64,000 nt of DNA from Okapia johnstoni (lineage: Eukaryota; Chordata; Mammalia; Artiodactyla; Giraffidae), in NCBI GenBank assembly GCA_024291935.2, contig CM044320.1, positions 29,914,001-29,978,000 of the forward strand. Reading direction: 5' to 3'. The translations under genes were made by a program, and so were the position numbers. Below are positions 26,126 through 39,135 of this stretch, piece by piece (position 1 is the stretch's first letter; the number at the start of each line of letters is the position of its first letter). Under the pieces are notes generated by a model. It made no database searches. It was not told where the DNA came from and saw only the letters and a list, made by a program, of their open reading frames with translations.

Positions 26126-27864
26126 CCGAATTGCATCTTTATCAGCTAAATGCCAACAAGGAAAAAGTTGTTAACAACTTCTTTGAAGAATCAGATAAAT
26201 AACTGAAATCTTGCAATTTCTTTATAATTCTGAAGAAATTCTTTTACCACATTATGATCGGGGCCATTATGAGCTCAATTTAGGTAATATTAATCTGGGT
26301 TCTTGCAAAAAGTTTATAATATCAAATCATGAAATATTTTAACAAAATAGCCATAAGTAAATTCCAAACATATTCATACAACTAAATTATAGTTTTACAA
26401 AAGAGTAAATATTTCAAATAAATGCATAAACATCCTCAACACTGTTATTTAAGTGGACTTGTTTCAACAAAAAACGTATGTCAATTTATGTATATATCCA
26501 AATGTTGTCCATTCATTTAGAGAGGAACTAATAGTGCAAGAAATGAAGCACAGGTTGGAAAAGACCTTTAGCTCACCTACTGGCTTGACCAAAGGCTATG
26601 ACTCCATCCCAGGTTTATTTCAAATGAGTTGTGTCAAGGGTTACCCACAGGCCATTTTATAGTGATTTATAGCTGATGTCTCCAAATCTTCTTTTATTTT
26701 AATGATAACCTCAATAGAATCATTAAGGCATTCTTTGTCTTCATGGCAGCGACCAGGAGGCAACTGATGTCTTCAAAAAATTCTAAGGGATGAGGATTAT
26801 TTACACAGAATGGCAGTTAAGGTCAGTTTTTAATGTTGCACCCTGGAGACGAAACATTTTTTCTCAACATATTGAAGATGCTTGGCTTGATTATATATTC
26901 TGCCTATTCTTGTTATAATATTAAACTCAAGGTATCTTCCAAAGAAAATTCTAAAAAGATGAAAAGACTTAGAACTGAGCATGAGGTTTGAGTCTGACTT
27001 TAATTATAATGATCTCAAATTTGTATTAAGCTCTCACAGCATAATGATTCTAAAGTGTCTGTATTGAGTTAAGCATGCCATAAAACATGTGGAATTGCAA
27101 GACTGATTTATCAGATATTCATTAAAGAAATTGTCAATTAAAATAATTAATGTGTAGTAAAACTCAGCTGTAATGCTTTATGCTTAATTTTCCCCAACCC
27201 ATAACATTAAAAGAATAATACATCCCACAGTCTGGATGGCTTGAAAGATTTTATATAGTAACTGGAATGATATCATTACATAAGAGTTTCAATGATATCT
27301 TTTCAACTGAACTAAGGGGAAAGGAGGGCATTTACCTAGATTTAACTTTATTTTGAATGTTGCTTTGGGTTATTAGATTGCCAAATAAAGTGAATCTGCA
27401 TTCCTGGTTATTGAAGTAAAGAATGGAATATACACATACATACTATATATAATGCATATAACATCAATAACATTTATATATAATATAAGCAAACATGTAT
27501 ATAGGTAAAATATTTCTCTGCCATACTTGAGTAGATTTGCCTAAAAGAGAAGCAGAGAAAGATAATATTCTAAAAATAAGAGAGAATAAAAAAATTCCCT
27601 CCTAAAACTTTATTTTAACTGTCAGTTAAACAGTTAACAAAAGTAGCCTATATTAGTATAAGCCTATGCCTTGCATGTCAGCACACACTTAATTCATCAG
27701 CATACAAAAGGGAGGCCATTCACTTGAAGATGTGCTCATAGTAAGCAAATTCATGAAGCTAATGTGTAAAGCAGAATACCAATTAATTCTTTAATTTAGA
27801 CCTGAACAGAATATTGCAGAGCTTTCTAAGATATTCTTTTTCTAACTTCAGGATTCCTCAAAAA
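26126..27864. other. Unassigned intron DNA
   Basis: AT-rich unique sequence with no ruminant insertion. A 69-codon open frame at 26453-26662 has no recognisable domain. Confidence 0.45.
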
Positions 27865-28082
27865 AATCAAATTTTCACTATCAGAATCAGGGCAAAAGAA
27901 GTAGTGAGTATAATTATAATCTGTGTCTATGGGTTCCACATCCACGGACTCAATTAAATACAGCTGATACAGAAAGCCAACTGTATGATACCATTTTACA
28001 TAGAGGACTCGAACATCCTGGAATTTTGGTGTCCAAAGCAGTCGTGGCACCAAACCCCTATGAATACCAAGGGATAACTATA
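27865..28082 (+). mobile_element. Tigger-like DNA transposon fragment
   Basis: 'gtctatgggttccacatccacggactcaa', 'ccattttacatagaggactcgaacatcctggaattttggtgtcc', 'ggcaccaaacccc' and 'gaataccaagggataactata' follow the order of a second common Tigger-type MITE. The 75-codon minus-strand open frame over it is not a gene. Confidence 0.65.
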
Positions 28083-28440
28083 TTTCACTCAGACATAGGA
28101 AGGGCTGGTAAATTATATAAGTTTCATTACATATGATATCTCTCAAATGATCAAGAGCCCTCATATTTCCTGAATCCAGTGTGAAAGTCTGACAGGATAA
28201 ACAATGACAAACCTTACTTTTAGGTTCCATAACCCTTCTGTACATATGTTCTTTCTACACAGTACAATAGCATTATTTTACTATTCTTAGGTTCAATAGT
28301 ATTCTGCTCAATGCTGCACTGAGATTATTCTCAAGCCATGCATCTTTGGTGCTTCCATCTAAGGAGTCCAAAATTCAGACATGTTTTTGAGCACAATAGC
28401 TTACTTCCACAGATAATTTGCTTATTTGTTTGCTTGTTTA
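28083..28440. other. Unassigned intron DNA
   Basis: AT-rich unique sequence; nothing recognised. Confidence 0.4.
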
Positions 28441-29100
28441 CTCTTTTAATATAACTAGAACAATGATTATATGTCAAGTATTACACCAGGTGCTAAGGAT
28501 GAATACAATAAGCTCCTATTGTCAAGTGACTCAGAGTCACACAAGGGAAGGCAAGTGTAATCAGGTGTTATAAGAATGCATGCTCAGTCGCTCAGTTGTG
28601 TCCGACCCTTTTGCGACCCCATGGACCATAGCCCACCAGGCTCTTCTATCCTTATAAATTTTCAGGCAAGAATACTGGAGCAGGTTGCCATTTCCTACTC
28701 CAGGGGATCTTTCTGACCCAGGGATCAAACCCACATCTCTTCTGTAGGATGCTGGGATACTATGCCAAGAGTACGTGTCTATGCAGTGTGGTCACATATG
28801 ATGGAATAGCCAATCCTATGTAGAGGTGATAGTTGAGATAGAGCTTATGAGCTGGTGCAAGGCAAGAGGGAAAAGTGGAATGAAGAGGGCAAAAGCATTT
28901 CAGACAGGTAGAATGGCCCAAACACAGGCAAAAAGAGGTAAAATAACATGATACATGAGGAAGTGATTTCATTTGGGGCACAGACTGCTGAGATTAGGAG
29001 AAAAGTAGAATAATTTAGGCTAGGGAGGTGAATGGGGCTAGCTTACAGAAAGCCATGGCAAGGTGGTCAGACTTACACTTTTAGACATTTTTATCTTTAC
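28441..29100 (-). repeat. L2 LINE remnant, interrupted by a SINE
   Basis: 'gtattacaccaggtgctaaggatgaatac' before the SINE, then 'agggcaaaagcatttcagacaggtagaatggcccaaacacaggcaaa' and 'gaaagccatggcaaggtgg' after it follow the order of L2 in reverse. Confidence 0.55.
28577..28745 (-). mobile_element. Bov-tA SINE, head truncated
   Basis: Reverse element gctcagtcgctcagttgtg to gatcaaacccacatctctt. The tRNA-derived head is missing. Confidence 0.9.
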
Positions 29101-29445
29101 ATTTTTATTCTTCTTAAGTTCACTCCAAACTAGAGATATGTTACAGTTAGTTATTTATTTCTTTAAAATTCAGAGGAAATTCCATACTCTACTCTTTCAT
29201 ACCTATATGTCCTTGCAGAGGCTATCTCATTTTCCTTTAAAAATCTTCTAAATGACATACCTTCTGGAACCCTTTCATTTTTCTCCTCGACTGTATTGGG
29301 AACTTTTTTCCTTTCTTCCATATTATTCTTTGATCATTACTTAGCCCATGGCATTTTAATTGTTAATTTATTTGCTGTCTTTCCCATTATACTGTATAGT
29401 GTTATTTATCATTCTTTTTTATTCTACAAGAGTCTTGTATAGTAT
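29101..29445. other. Intron DNA, possibly old L2
   Basis: T-rich sequence; short stretches (near 29200-29280) resemble L2 but are too weak to assign. Confidence 0.3.
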
Positions 29446-29668
29446 AGGCTTCCCAGGTGGCACTAGTGGAAAAGAACCTGCCTGCCAATGCAGGAGATAC
29501 AGGAGATGCAGGTTTGATTCCTGGGTCGGGAATATCCCTTGGAGGAGGGCATGGCAACCCACTCCAGTATTCTTGCCTGGGGAACCCCATGGGCAGAGGA
29601 GCCTGGTGGGCTGCAGTCCTTAGCATTGCAGAGTCGGACACAACTGAAGCGACTTAACATACATGCAA
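29446..29668 (+). mobile_element. Bov-tA SINE
   Basis: Head with the 'ggcactagtgg' variant, an internal 9-bp tandem (ggagataca, ggagatgca), tttgattcctgggtcgggaa, and tail cacaactgaagcgacttaac. Complete. Confidence 0.93.
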
Positions 29669-32480
29669 CATATATTAAAGGTGCTAAAAAGCTGTTTATC
29701 AAAGAAACCTCAATAAATGTTGTTTGACAACTTCTAAAAGTGACTCTAGAAATCTCATCTATGAATAACATAGTCATTACACAAGTTTTTAAATAATAGT
29801 ATAAACCAGTGAACAAAACCATACAGAAGTGTTTCAAGAGAAACATCAAGCCTGTTGCGTGGAGTATGTCTCTTTCCAAAGGAACATATTCCCATTCCTA
29901 TTTTCCCACTAGAAGATATTTCATCTAGGATAAACCATATTTTACTATCTGTGTATTCTAAGTGGATCTTGTTTTTAAAACCAGGATTTAAATATATTTT
30001 GAAAGAACATTTTTTTAAAAGTTATTATTTTTATCTCATTAAATTCCTTAATGTTTTATATGTCTAGAATTCTAGAAAATAACTTGTTTATAACAAAAGC
30101 CCAAAAGTTTACCTGACAATAGCTACAGAACATGTAACTAAGTTAAAAAAAGAAAATTACACAGATATATTATCTTACAGAACATACTAATACTTTTAAT
30201 TGCAAAAACTGACACATCGTGAATACTATATCACAAATAGTGATAACTAAGGTTTCAATTCATATTAAGATTGGGTCACATAATATAAACATTTAATCTA
30301 GTAAACATTTATTCAGTGCACATTATGGATCAACCACTTAAAACTCAATGGGTAAAGAGAGTGTTTCTGAAACAATTAATCTTATGGAATTGATATTTCC
30401 TTCACTTAGTTTGTTGTAAGTCTGTGAATTATAGTCCCAGGTATAACAGATCAGGATTTGAGCTCACTGCAATTCGTATGTATGCTAATAGAAGAAGACA
30501 AGCAAAATCAAATCAAACAAAAATTACCCAGAGGTTCTCCTAAAATTGAATGAGAACTACCATTTTTTCAGATAAATGACAGCACTATTTGCATGAAAAC
30601 TGGCACTAAAAATTCCATCGCTTGACCCAAAATTTTTGTCCTGCCCTGTATTTATATAGGGTTGACCTGACTGTTGAGCTCCTGCAGACTTAAAATGAAA
30701 CTCTGATCCTCAAAAGAGTTGCATGGGGAAGTACAGAAAATAAAAATCTGTACCTATTTAAGGACATTCCTACTGCTGTCATAATGCTTTTGTACATACT
30801 TCACAAAAGAAATTTTTTTTCCTTATGTTAAGTATTACTGGAAATACCACAAGACAAAATTTTTTTTTTACAGTATTTCATCCTTTCTATTTTTAGTCTC
30901 CTTTTCTTTTTCTCCTAAAAGAAACTGCCAAAAGTCATCAAAATTGTACAACAAACCATAACAGCTCAGATTATACCCTAAAATAGAAAAAGTAAGACTT
31001 TTTGGCTATTGAGAGATTCAATTTAAATGAAAGTCTCATACGGAGTCTCACTGATAACTGGTCTTGCAAACAACTCTAACAGAGCTTTAACAAAAATATT
31101 TTGTGGTTTTATGAAAATGTAAGGTTTTTAGTCTTTTCTGTTATTCATAAGCAATTTTGGGGAACATATATTTTTAAAAATTTAAGTATACATTTTTTTC
31201 CTTTCATATTACTTGGTAAAATAAAATCTAAAATGAGAATTCTGATCTTCACTTTCTCGAAATTTAGAGATCTAATCCTTATTCTTTTGAAAAACCAAAA
31301 TCATAAAGGATGAATGTCTGGGTTCTAAAAAAGTCAACCCAATGTTTTCATCTAGTCTATAGTTGGAAGTACAAGAGCTGAAAGCTGTGGGACATCGCAA
31401 TTGTAAGTCCTGAAGCACATGGTGCCGGGGTGGGGGGAGGTGGAGGTAGAATTTTAAGAAGCATCCAATTATAATATCTACAAGGAGATCCAGGACTAGG
31501 AAAGGGGTACATTCTTCCCATGAGAACCTGAGGACACATTAGGACATGATTCAGGTTAAGGAAAATTGCCAGCTTTTCATATTTCACTTGCATTTTTAGG
31601 CATGCTGCTTTACAATTTCTTAGGAATGTTCAATATTCTGAGCCATTAAGAATGTACTTTTCAAATGTAATATTTATTACTAAAATTTTCATGAGCAAAA
31701 TTCTTATTTCACTATAGAAAAAATTTCAAATATATTTTCAGGTAAAATAATTAAAAGATTATTCCCCATTTCAAAAAAAAAAGAGGGTTGTTTTATATTT
31801 TGAATCCTATTCTGTATTACCTCTGTCTCAAACAAAGATATGTGAGATCAGGACTGTGTGCTTGCAAACTTTTTTGATTATATTAAGCAGACTCTAGACA
31901 ATAATTCATAGTCAGTGTGAATTATACTACTCACTGTGCATATGATGAAGGTATGTTTTTCCCACACTTAATACCAGTCAAGTTACACATTTGTTTCTGG
32001 TCTTTAGTCAAAAAAATATAATTAAGAATGACTGTGTTCTTTAGTTGATTATTAGAAGAAATGAGAAACTATAAGAATGATGATTGTGAAATCCACTATT
32101 TTATAATTTTTTATATTTTGGATTAAAATAGTCTCTATTTCTCCTTAAGTTAACTTTGTTCAATACCACTACCATATTGTATGTGCCTAAGAAAATGTGA
32201 AAAGAAGTATAATTAAAAACGAATCTTACTTTATGGAATATAATACAATAAAATAGGTACCTTAGAACTTTGTATGTAAACTCAGTATAAGTAAAACATA
32301 GGATACTAAGTGCATCATGAATTCACATGCTTCAATAGGTCATTTAACTATTTTTAACAAGAAAATAATCACATATTTACAGAAGTTTTACATAAACTTT
32401 ATGAAAGTTGTTTTAAAGTGGGTGGCACTGCATATTTATATGACAAAAATTGTGACTTATAAAGCTTACAGCTGGAGAAA
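29669..32480. other. Repeat-poor intron DNA
   Basis: About 2.8 kb with no recognised ruminant or ancient repeat. AT-rich. Candidate host for conserved non-coding sequence, but conservation cannot be seen from one genome. Confidence 0.45.
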
Positions 32481-32527
32481 GGGAGAAGGGAGGAGGGGAG
32501 GAGAGAGAGGGAAAGAATGAAGAAAAG

Positions 32528-32562
<35 letters not shown>
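32481..32562. repeat. Purine-rich tract plus (TA)n(GA)n microsatellite
   Basis: gagaagggaggaggggag-type purine run followed by a TA run (32529-32541) passing directly into a GA run (32542-32562). Confidence 0.92.
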
Positions 32563-32563
<1 letters not shown>

Positions 32564-32942
32564 TTTTGAAAGAATTCTGTCCTCTCAAAAGTCCTTAATC
32601 AGGAGACTGAAAGTTTATTTCAATGATGAAAATAATGCTATTCATAATTTTAAAACTACCCTGTTGTAATTGTTTTAAAACTGTAGCACATTTTTTTCAC
32701 TGATTTTTTTTAAAAGAGAGCTAAAAGTCTGTTGCACTTGGCAGATCATTGAAACCACACTGGGTTATAAAGTTTGGGGTAAAAATCAAAATTTAAAAAG
32801 CAAATGTCAAAAGTAAAAATCTGATTAGAAATTAGGGTCTGTTTTCTTATGTGACTTGTTAACTTATTCGAAAGACATTAAGTAAAATTACAATTCTAAA
32901 ACTCTACTGAGCACTAGCATGAAAAGGAAAGTGAAAAGTGAA
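32563..32942. other. Unassigned intron DNA
   Basis: AT-rich unique DNA between a microsatellite and a SINE. Confidence 0.4.
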
Positions 32943-33150
32943 GGTGTTCATCACTTGGTCGTGTCTGACTCTTTGCAATCATATAGTCCGCTAGGCTCCT
33001 CTGTCCATGGGATTCTCCAGGCAAGAATACTGGAGTGAGTTGCCATTTCCTTCTCCAGGGGATCTTCCCAACCCAAGGACTGAACCTGCATCCCCTGAAT
33101 CTCCTGAATTGGCAGGTGGATTCTTGACCACTAGTGCCCCCTGGGAACTA
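32943..33150 (-). mobile_element. Bov-tA SINE
   Basis: Reverse element from cacttggtcgtgtctgac to ccactagtgccccctggga. It uses the 'ggtggcactagtgg' head variant and inserted just before an L2 remnant. Confidence 0.92.
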
Positions 33151-33194
33151 CCCCAGCCAGCCTATTTTCTAAACCATGAATCTGTCAACCTCAC

Positions 33195-33556
33195 TCATAT
33201 ATTAGGGTCCCTGAAATTGCTGTTCCTCCTGTTTGGAATACCTTTCCCTCCAGACCTTTGTAGGTACTTTCCTTCTAATGATTTAGGTCTCAGAGAAGAC
33301 TTCCCCATAAGCTCTGTCTTAAGGAGATCACCTTGCTGTTCCTCGGCACTTTTTTACCATGTTTTATTTTCTTTGTAGCACTTACTGGTATATGAAATTA
33401 TCTGTTTAATTGCTCACAGCTTATCACTTTCCATTCAACTGAAAAATCTTAAGAAGACAAACTGTCCTGTTTATAGCTGTAGTAGCTGTAGTTCTGCCTT
33501 GAACTGAACTTGGCACATGACAGGCATAAACTAATATTTGTTGAATCAGTGAGAAG
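33195..33556 (+). repeat. L2 LINE 3' end
   Basis: Good L2 match in order: 'gctgttcctcctgtttggaata', 'tccttctaatgatttaggtctcag', 'gcacttactggtatatgaaattatctg', 'gaacttggcacatgacaggc' and the terminal 'taatatttgttgaatcagtga'. Confidence 0.82.
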
Positions 33557-35434
33557 TAGATGTAAGCATAGGGTGCTAGAGAACACTAAAAGGGGACAGA
33601 GCTTTGATGAATGAGAAAAGAAAAGAGCTAATGACTAGAAAACATTTCTAAGTGTTTGCGCTCCTAATTAAACCATACCTAAAGTCATAATAACATTTTT
33701 TTTAATGTGAATACATTTCCTTTTTGCTTAATCTAGCTTGGATTGGGTTTTCTACTACTTTATTAACAAATACAATTGTCATTCAGTGAAAACACAATTT
33801 GAAATCCTGGAAAGCTGATTAAAGTTCTACTTCAATAAGAATATTTTGACGTTGAGAGTTACTCTGAATAAAATAATGCTATCTCCTGGAGTGGTGGACT
33901 CCCTCTGTCACAGTAGCAGACTAGGCAGAGGGAAAGTAACCTTGAGACTGAGTTATTGTATCCTGGACTGGATTCTTTTGAACTTCCTTCTTACTTAAGC
34001 TTCCCTAATTCTATAAATAAAACATTGGATGCCCTTTGTTAAATAAAGACAATTTTGAATATTTGGGTTTTGAACTTGTCTGCCTTCAGTTTAGAAGGTT
34101 ATATCTCTTTATTTTGTTGACTTCTACATTTACATCTGCTTAATTACTATATTGTTTTCTTTCTATGATCTATTTTATAATATTCAAACATGTTAATGGA
34201 ATGTTTTATCTTCTCTAGAGAAAAATCTATTGATAAAATTTAACAAACAAATATGTATATACTCTATTTTCTATCAATCTAAACAAGACTAAATATTTGT
34301 TGTCATGTAGAAAACAAATCCCTACTTTGGGGCATCAGTGTCAAACAGACTACTGAAATTCTTCCTATTTTACCAATAGGAAATAATGAGTACGGAGAAG
34401 GAATGCAAATGAATCAAATCTGAGGTTTATGGTAGTCCTCCACAGCTTCACTTCTCAATTCTCTATTCAAACATTTAGAGGACAGGTCAGGCTAAAGGGG
34501 TAAAAAGGGGTCAATAATCAAGAGATCAAATGAAGTACTGATCAATAATTTAGGGTAGAAAAGAAAGGATTTTAACTGATTTGAAGAATGTTTTAGGAAA
34601 CCCAAATTATAAATGATTCCCTAAAAGGAAAGATAACTACAGAAGTAGCACTTTCACTTTCTCAGTCTGATGTGTTGATGTTTATTGACGTTGTACTAGA
34701 TACCACCCACTACAGGGACATCCTTTCATGTTGTTCTGTTTTTCTTCCCTGTATATTTAGGTTTTGACTGCCTGCTTCTAACATTAAAATGCTTTCAATC
34801 TTTAGCTTTGTGGAGGATGAATCTGCACTGGGTTGGATCTATTTTAGAGGGCAACTTCCACTTAAAAACTGTGATTCTGTGGATCTTCCTATGTCCACAC
34901 ATGCTCAACATCCTCTTGCCTCTCCATGGTTTGCCTTACTGAAAAGCTTTGACGTGGCTCATCAGAGCCAGTTGCTGTGTTCCAGACAGGTTCCTGTCAA
35001 AACAGAATCGGTATACTGGGGAACATAGGCCAGGCCAGTTGAATTCAAAGGACATTACCTAAATTCCTCTGTATATTTTGCCTTTTAAAAAATGTCAGCA
35101 TTATAACTAGTCTGTCTCTTTGTTTTATAATTTTTATGTTACAAATGTGACTGCCCACTCACCCCCCACTTCTGAGTCATAAGAATACATCACCAAACGA
35201 CCTACTTGGACATTTAATACCACAGCGATCAGAACAACCTCTGTTTAAGTACGTAGCTGTTTGAGATTCCTGTCAACTGAATATAGATGAAAAGGAAAGG
35301 AAGAGGCTGATCACAGGGGTTCTGCTGATAACACTTCATTTAACATATTTCAGTTTAGCAACAAGGGGCCACAAGAAGAAAACTAGTTTAAAATGACAGG
35401 GTGACCATGTTAGACCCACTATAAATATGTCCCA
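33557..35434. other. Unassigned intron DNA
   Basis: AT-rich, without ruminant insertions or convincing ancient repeats. No gene. Confidence 0.45.
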
Positions 35435-35660
35435 CCCAGAAAGTGATGATAATAATGATAACGGGCCACATTTACAGTTTAACTCTATGGGGTGATTCCT
35501 CTCAAATGAACTCACCTCTTGAGTGTGACACATCCATAGCACATCTCAAAGGCTCACAAAATTGTTATTTCATAGATACTGAGATACGGAGGAAGGAACA
35601 GGTGTTCAATAACTATCCAACAAAGCACAAAGCAGCTGTATGGAGCAAGGTGTTAGAGAG
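35435..35660 (-). repeat. Possible MIR remnant
   Basis: 'gatgataataatgataacgggccacatttacag' with 'gatactgagatacggaggaagg' and 'aacaaagcacaaagcagc' is compatible with MIR in reverse. It is weak. Confidence 0.4.
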
Positions 35661-35865
35661 ATTCTAGCATTTAATTGATATGCCAGACAGTGTTTAAAGC
35701 ATAAGAATAGAAAATGGCCAATTTAAATGTGGTTATAATTAACTGAGGCTAACATTCCGTTCTGTTCTGAAGTTTTAGGAGAAATGAAATCTACAAAAGT
35801 ACCAGGTTTAACAGTTTCAGGAGGGATCGGTCGTTTTATATTTGATCGTACATATATAGATAACT

Positions 35866-36073
35866 GGGCTTCCATGGTGGCTCAGCAGAAAAGAATCTGC
35901 CTGCATTGTAAGAGACCCAGGTTCGATCCCTGGGTTGGGAATATCCCCTGGAGGAGGGCATGGCAACCCACTCCAGTATTCTTGCCTGGAGAATCCCATG
36001 GACAGAGGAGCCTGGCAGGCTACAATCCATAGGGTTGCAAAAAGTCAGACATGACTGAAATGACTGAGCATGC
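35866..36073 (+). mobile_element. Bov-tA SINE
   Basis: gggcttccatggtggctcag head, gttcgatccctgggttggga, tail catgactgaaatgactgagc. Similar catatatagata/catatagata bases flank it. Confidence 0.94.
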
Positions 36074-38519
36074 ATATAGATACATGGAAGCGCCTCTTTG
36101 ATTAGTGCTATTTAAGTACTGTGGGTTACTTAGAAATAACTGTATCTGGAAGCCAGTTCTAGCTCTGCATAGTGAGTAATGATTATTTGAGGTCTTGAAC
36201 TGAAAAGAGTAAGTCAAATGGCAGTATTCTATGATTTTTCACATATTGGAAATTATATCTTTGGCAGCTACTACTACTAAAAAGTCTTCATGTCCAGATA
36301 AAATGTGAAAATATTAACTGAAGTTATGATTATACTGAGCATTGCTTTATGGAGTTTTCACAATGGAAATACTACTGTGGAGGCCTTAGTACTTCCTGGT
36401 AGATTTCAAAGTTATGAAATCTCTTTGATGTCTTTCGCTTTATCTTGAAAGGATGTTTTTGTCAAATATTAAAAATAGTGTTTTCATCATTAGTGTGGTG
36501 GTAGTTTGACTCAGATGTGGTTAGATTGTATGTGTACTTTTGCAGTCAACCTTTCCCCCAACTGGTATTATAAAACACTGACTCAAAGTTAGCAAAATGA
36601 ACTTCATTTCCACATTTTCTATCAGAATTTTCAATTAAGATGAATCATGATTATCCTCTGATTTCTCATACTCCCAGCATATACTGCTAAGTAATCTTGA
36701 GTGTATGTGTACCACAGTTTGTGACTCATAGTATTAAACTACTACAAAATTCTACCCTATAGATCAGTGTGTACTGATAAAATGCTTACTTGATAGCATG
36801 AAACTATGTGATTGGTACCATTACAGCAAAAACTAAGTGCTCTAAGAGGCGTCACGGGCCTCCTGACATTACTAACATAAGCACCTGGCTAACAAATGAG
36901 AAAAAATCTTCATTTTGGTGTCTGTGAAAGAGGATAAGATAAAAATGTAGTAGTACTTCTTACTTCAGAAGTTGAAGCAATGTGTATAAGGATATTGCCC
37001 CTGAAAGGATTTGATTGTGTCTGGTCAGCTGGCTAGGGCTTTTTCTGGTTGTTGGAAAAATATTTCTTCTCTCTCACATGACTCCCAGGTGCTACTGCTG
37101 AGCAAATGGGAACATCACTGCCAGAAGTATTTGAAAAGAACAAAAAAAAAATTGATTTGGACAATCTATGAGCTCTTGTCATTTACAGGGACACAACTGT
37201 GACCAGGGGTATGACTAGGGTCAGAGCAAGGTTAAAAGAAAAGCACCCAGGAATTCTCTCTTGTCATCAGCTTTTCAAACTAACTACTCTTGGTTAGCTG
37301 CAGGCAACATATAAGTTTTCATCAAGCACCAAGAGACATTTCATAGTAGTTACAAGTTGCACTTAAAATTTTCTCAAGAGGTGGCTACTTCTGCAATAGC
37401 AAAACACTTAAAATGTGAAGTTCAGATGGTTAGCACATCTACGACATATGAGGATTTCTTGCTAACGTGGATATTACAAGCTTATTCATTACCAACAATT
37501 GTGTGAGTTGCATGTAAAACCAACTAAAAATACTTTTCCTCCTTTGATAACTATTTTAAGGCTGGTATTGATTTTGCTATTTTTAAAAGAAATAATTTAT
37601 TTTTACCAAACAAGTATTATCAAGAGATCAATTACTACCACAAAAGAAAGGCTATCTAGGTTTCTTAAAAAAAAACTGCAGCAAACAATGCAGAAAACCA
37701 TTAAAACAAAGAAACATGTGGCACAAAATACATGACAAAAATGAAAGTCACTGAATAAATTTTACCTATTCTGTGGCAGAACGCTAAACTATAAACAATT
37801 CAATTTAAACATTTGTTGTGGAATATAAGCAGATTTAGAGCAGCAATGCTGCCTATGAGATTCAAGGACCAATAGTGCTAAACAATACTATGACTAAATA
37901 ATTTTCCTGAATATGAGAAACAGAATTATTTCTAAAATTTTCTTTAAACTGGATCTCTCATATATACAAGTTCAAGAGTTCATACTTTCAAAGTTGTTTT
38001 TTTAAACCAATATTTAGCTATAAACTCAGCTGGGAGGATACACATGAGCTAAGAGAATATCTCTGAAGAACTAAATATAAAAAAAAGGTCCTGGAATAGG
38101 ATCCAGAGAGAAAAAAGTTAAATGAGTGCTAAAGAGACAAATGTATTAAGAAAGATGTTATGTAACATCTGAGAGATTTTAAAAACCTGCCGAAGACCTT
38201 AATTTTTCAATGTTTGGCAAAATACATTATGAAAAAAAGAATCTTGTCTTTGTGAATAATAAAATCAAGGCATAAAATAATAAGGAAACGTGGAGCAATG
38301 ACAGTATGTCAGGCATTAATGAAAACAGTTCCAAATAGTAAGTTTAAAGACATATAACTCAACCAGCAATGCTATCCAAGTTTTCCAATGCAGAATTTGA
38401 AAAGAGCAGATTTCTTCTCGTGTTTTCAGATTTACAGGATACACTTCCTACTCGCAGTTTCTAGAGGGTCACTGTGAGTCCTCTAAAGGTTTCTTTATCA
38501 TTTAATATTATAAATAATT
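36074..38519. other. Repeat-poor intron DNA
   Basis: About 2.4 kb of AT-rich sequence with no recognised repeats or exons. Short open frames only. Confidence 0.45.
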
Positions 38520-39135
38520 ATGTTCCTAGGCGGCAGTTCAAAGCTTAGCACAGCACTCGTACAACACCCCAGGAAGGTCAGGTGACCTTTCTCCAATTCT
38601 CCTCTCTCTGGTGCTGAGGACAGACAAAGTGATATGTCTGTCATACGCCATTACCATTAGAACAGAATCTTGTTCTTTTATTACAACTGAACTCCGCCAG
38701 ATTTCTCAGCAGGAATGCTAAGTGAAATCAATGTCTTGGATTTCCAGGCTGAGCTTGGAGGTCACAGCCACTCTATCATTTCTCAGCATTATCCTTTCTC
38801 GCACGCGCATACACTCCCCAAGCCTCCAACTGGCACACAGCAGATTGAAAACAGCATGCATCAGAGGACTCATGCTGCACAATTTTACAGTCTTTTGGAG
38901 CCCCTTCCTTTTGATTCCCCCCTTCCATTTTTTTTGCAAATTGCAAATAAGTTTTGTTTGTGTCCTTCTCTGGAGTTGTGAGTCAAAGGCACACCTAGGC
39001 AGAAGGGCAGGCAAGCAAACCCATAGCACATGGTTGACTTTTGACAGCTGCCAATAACACCATTTTCCTTACATCATCACCTGGATGTGGCTTATGATTC
39101 TATTGTTCCAAACAATAAAAGCTTTATGTTTGCTT
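38520..39135. promoter_or_regulatory. Candidate intronic regulatory element with SOX-like and nuclear-receptor-like sites
   Basis: This repeat-free stretch is richer in G+C than its surroundings, has scattered CpGs (for example cacgcgcat near 38803-38811) and is open in several frames on both strands, which argues for composition rather than coding. Sites seen: an IR2 arrangement aggtca-gg-tgacct (38575-38588) overlapping an E-box (caggtg), a CCAAT-like ccaataacacc, and an outward-facing pair of HMG-box sites attgtt-cca-aacaat (39102-39116). The regulatory function is inference. Confidence 0.3.

Noticed and set aside
38715..39057. Overlapping open frames of 88-111 codons on both strands
   Set aside because: Three frames are open at once, there is no domain similarity and no matching splice structure. 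I treat it as a base-composition effect in a possible regulatory block.
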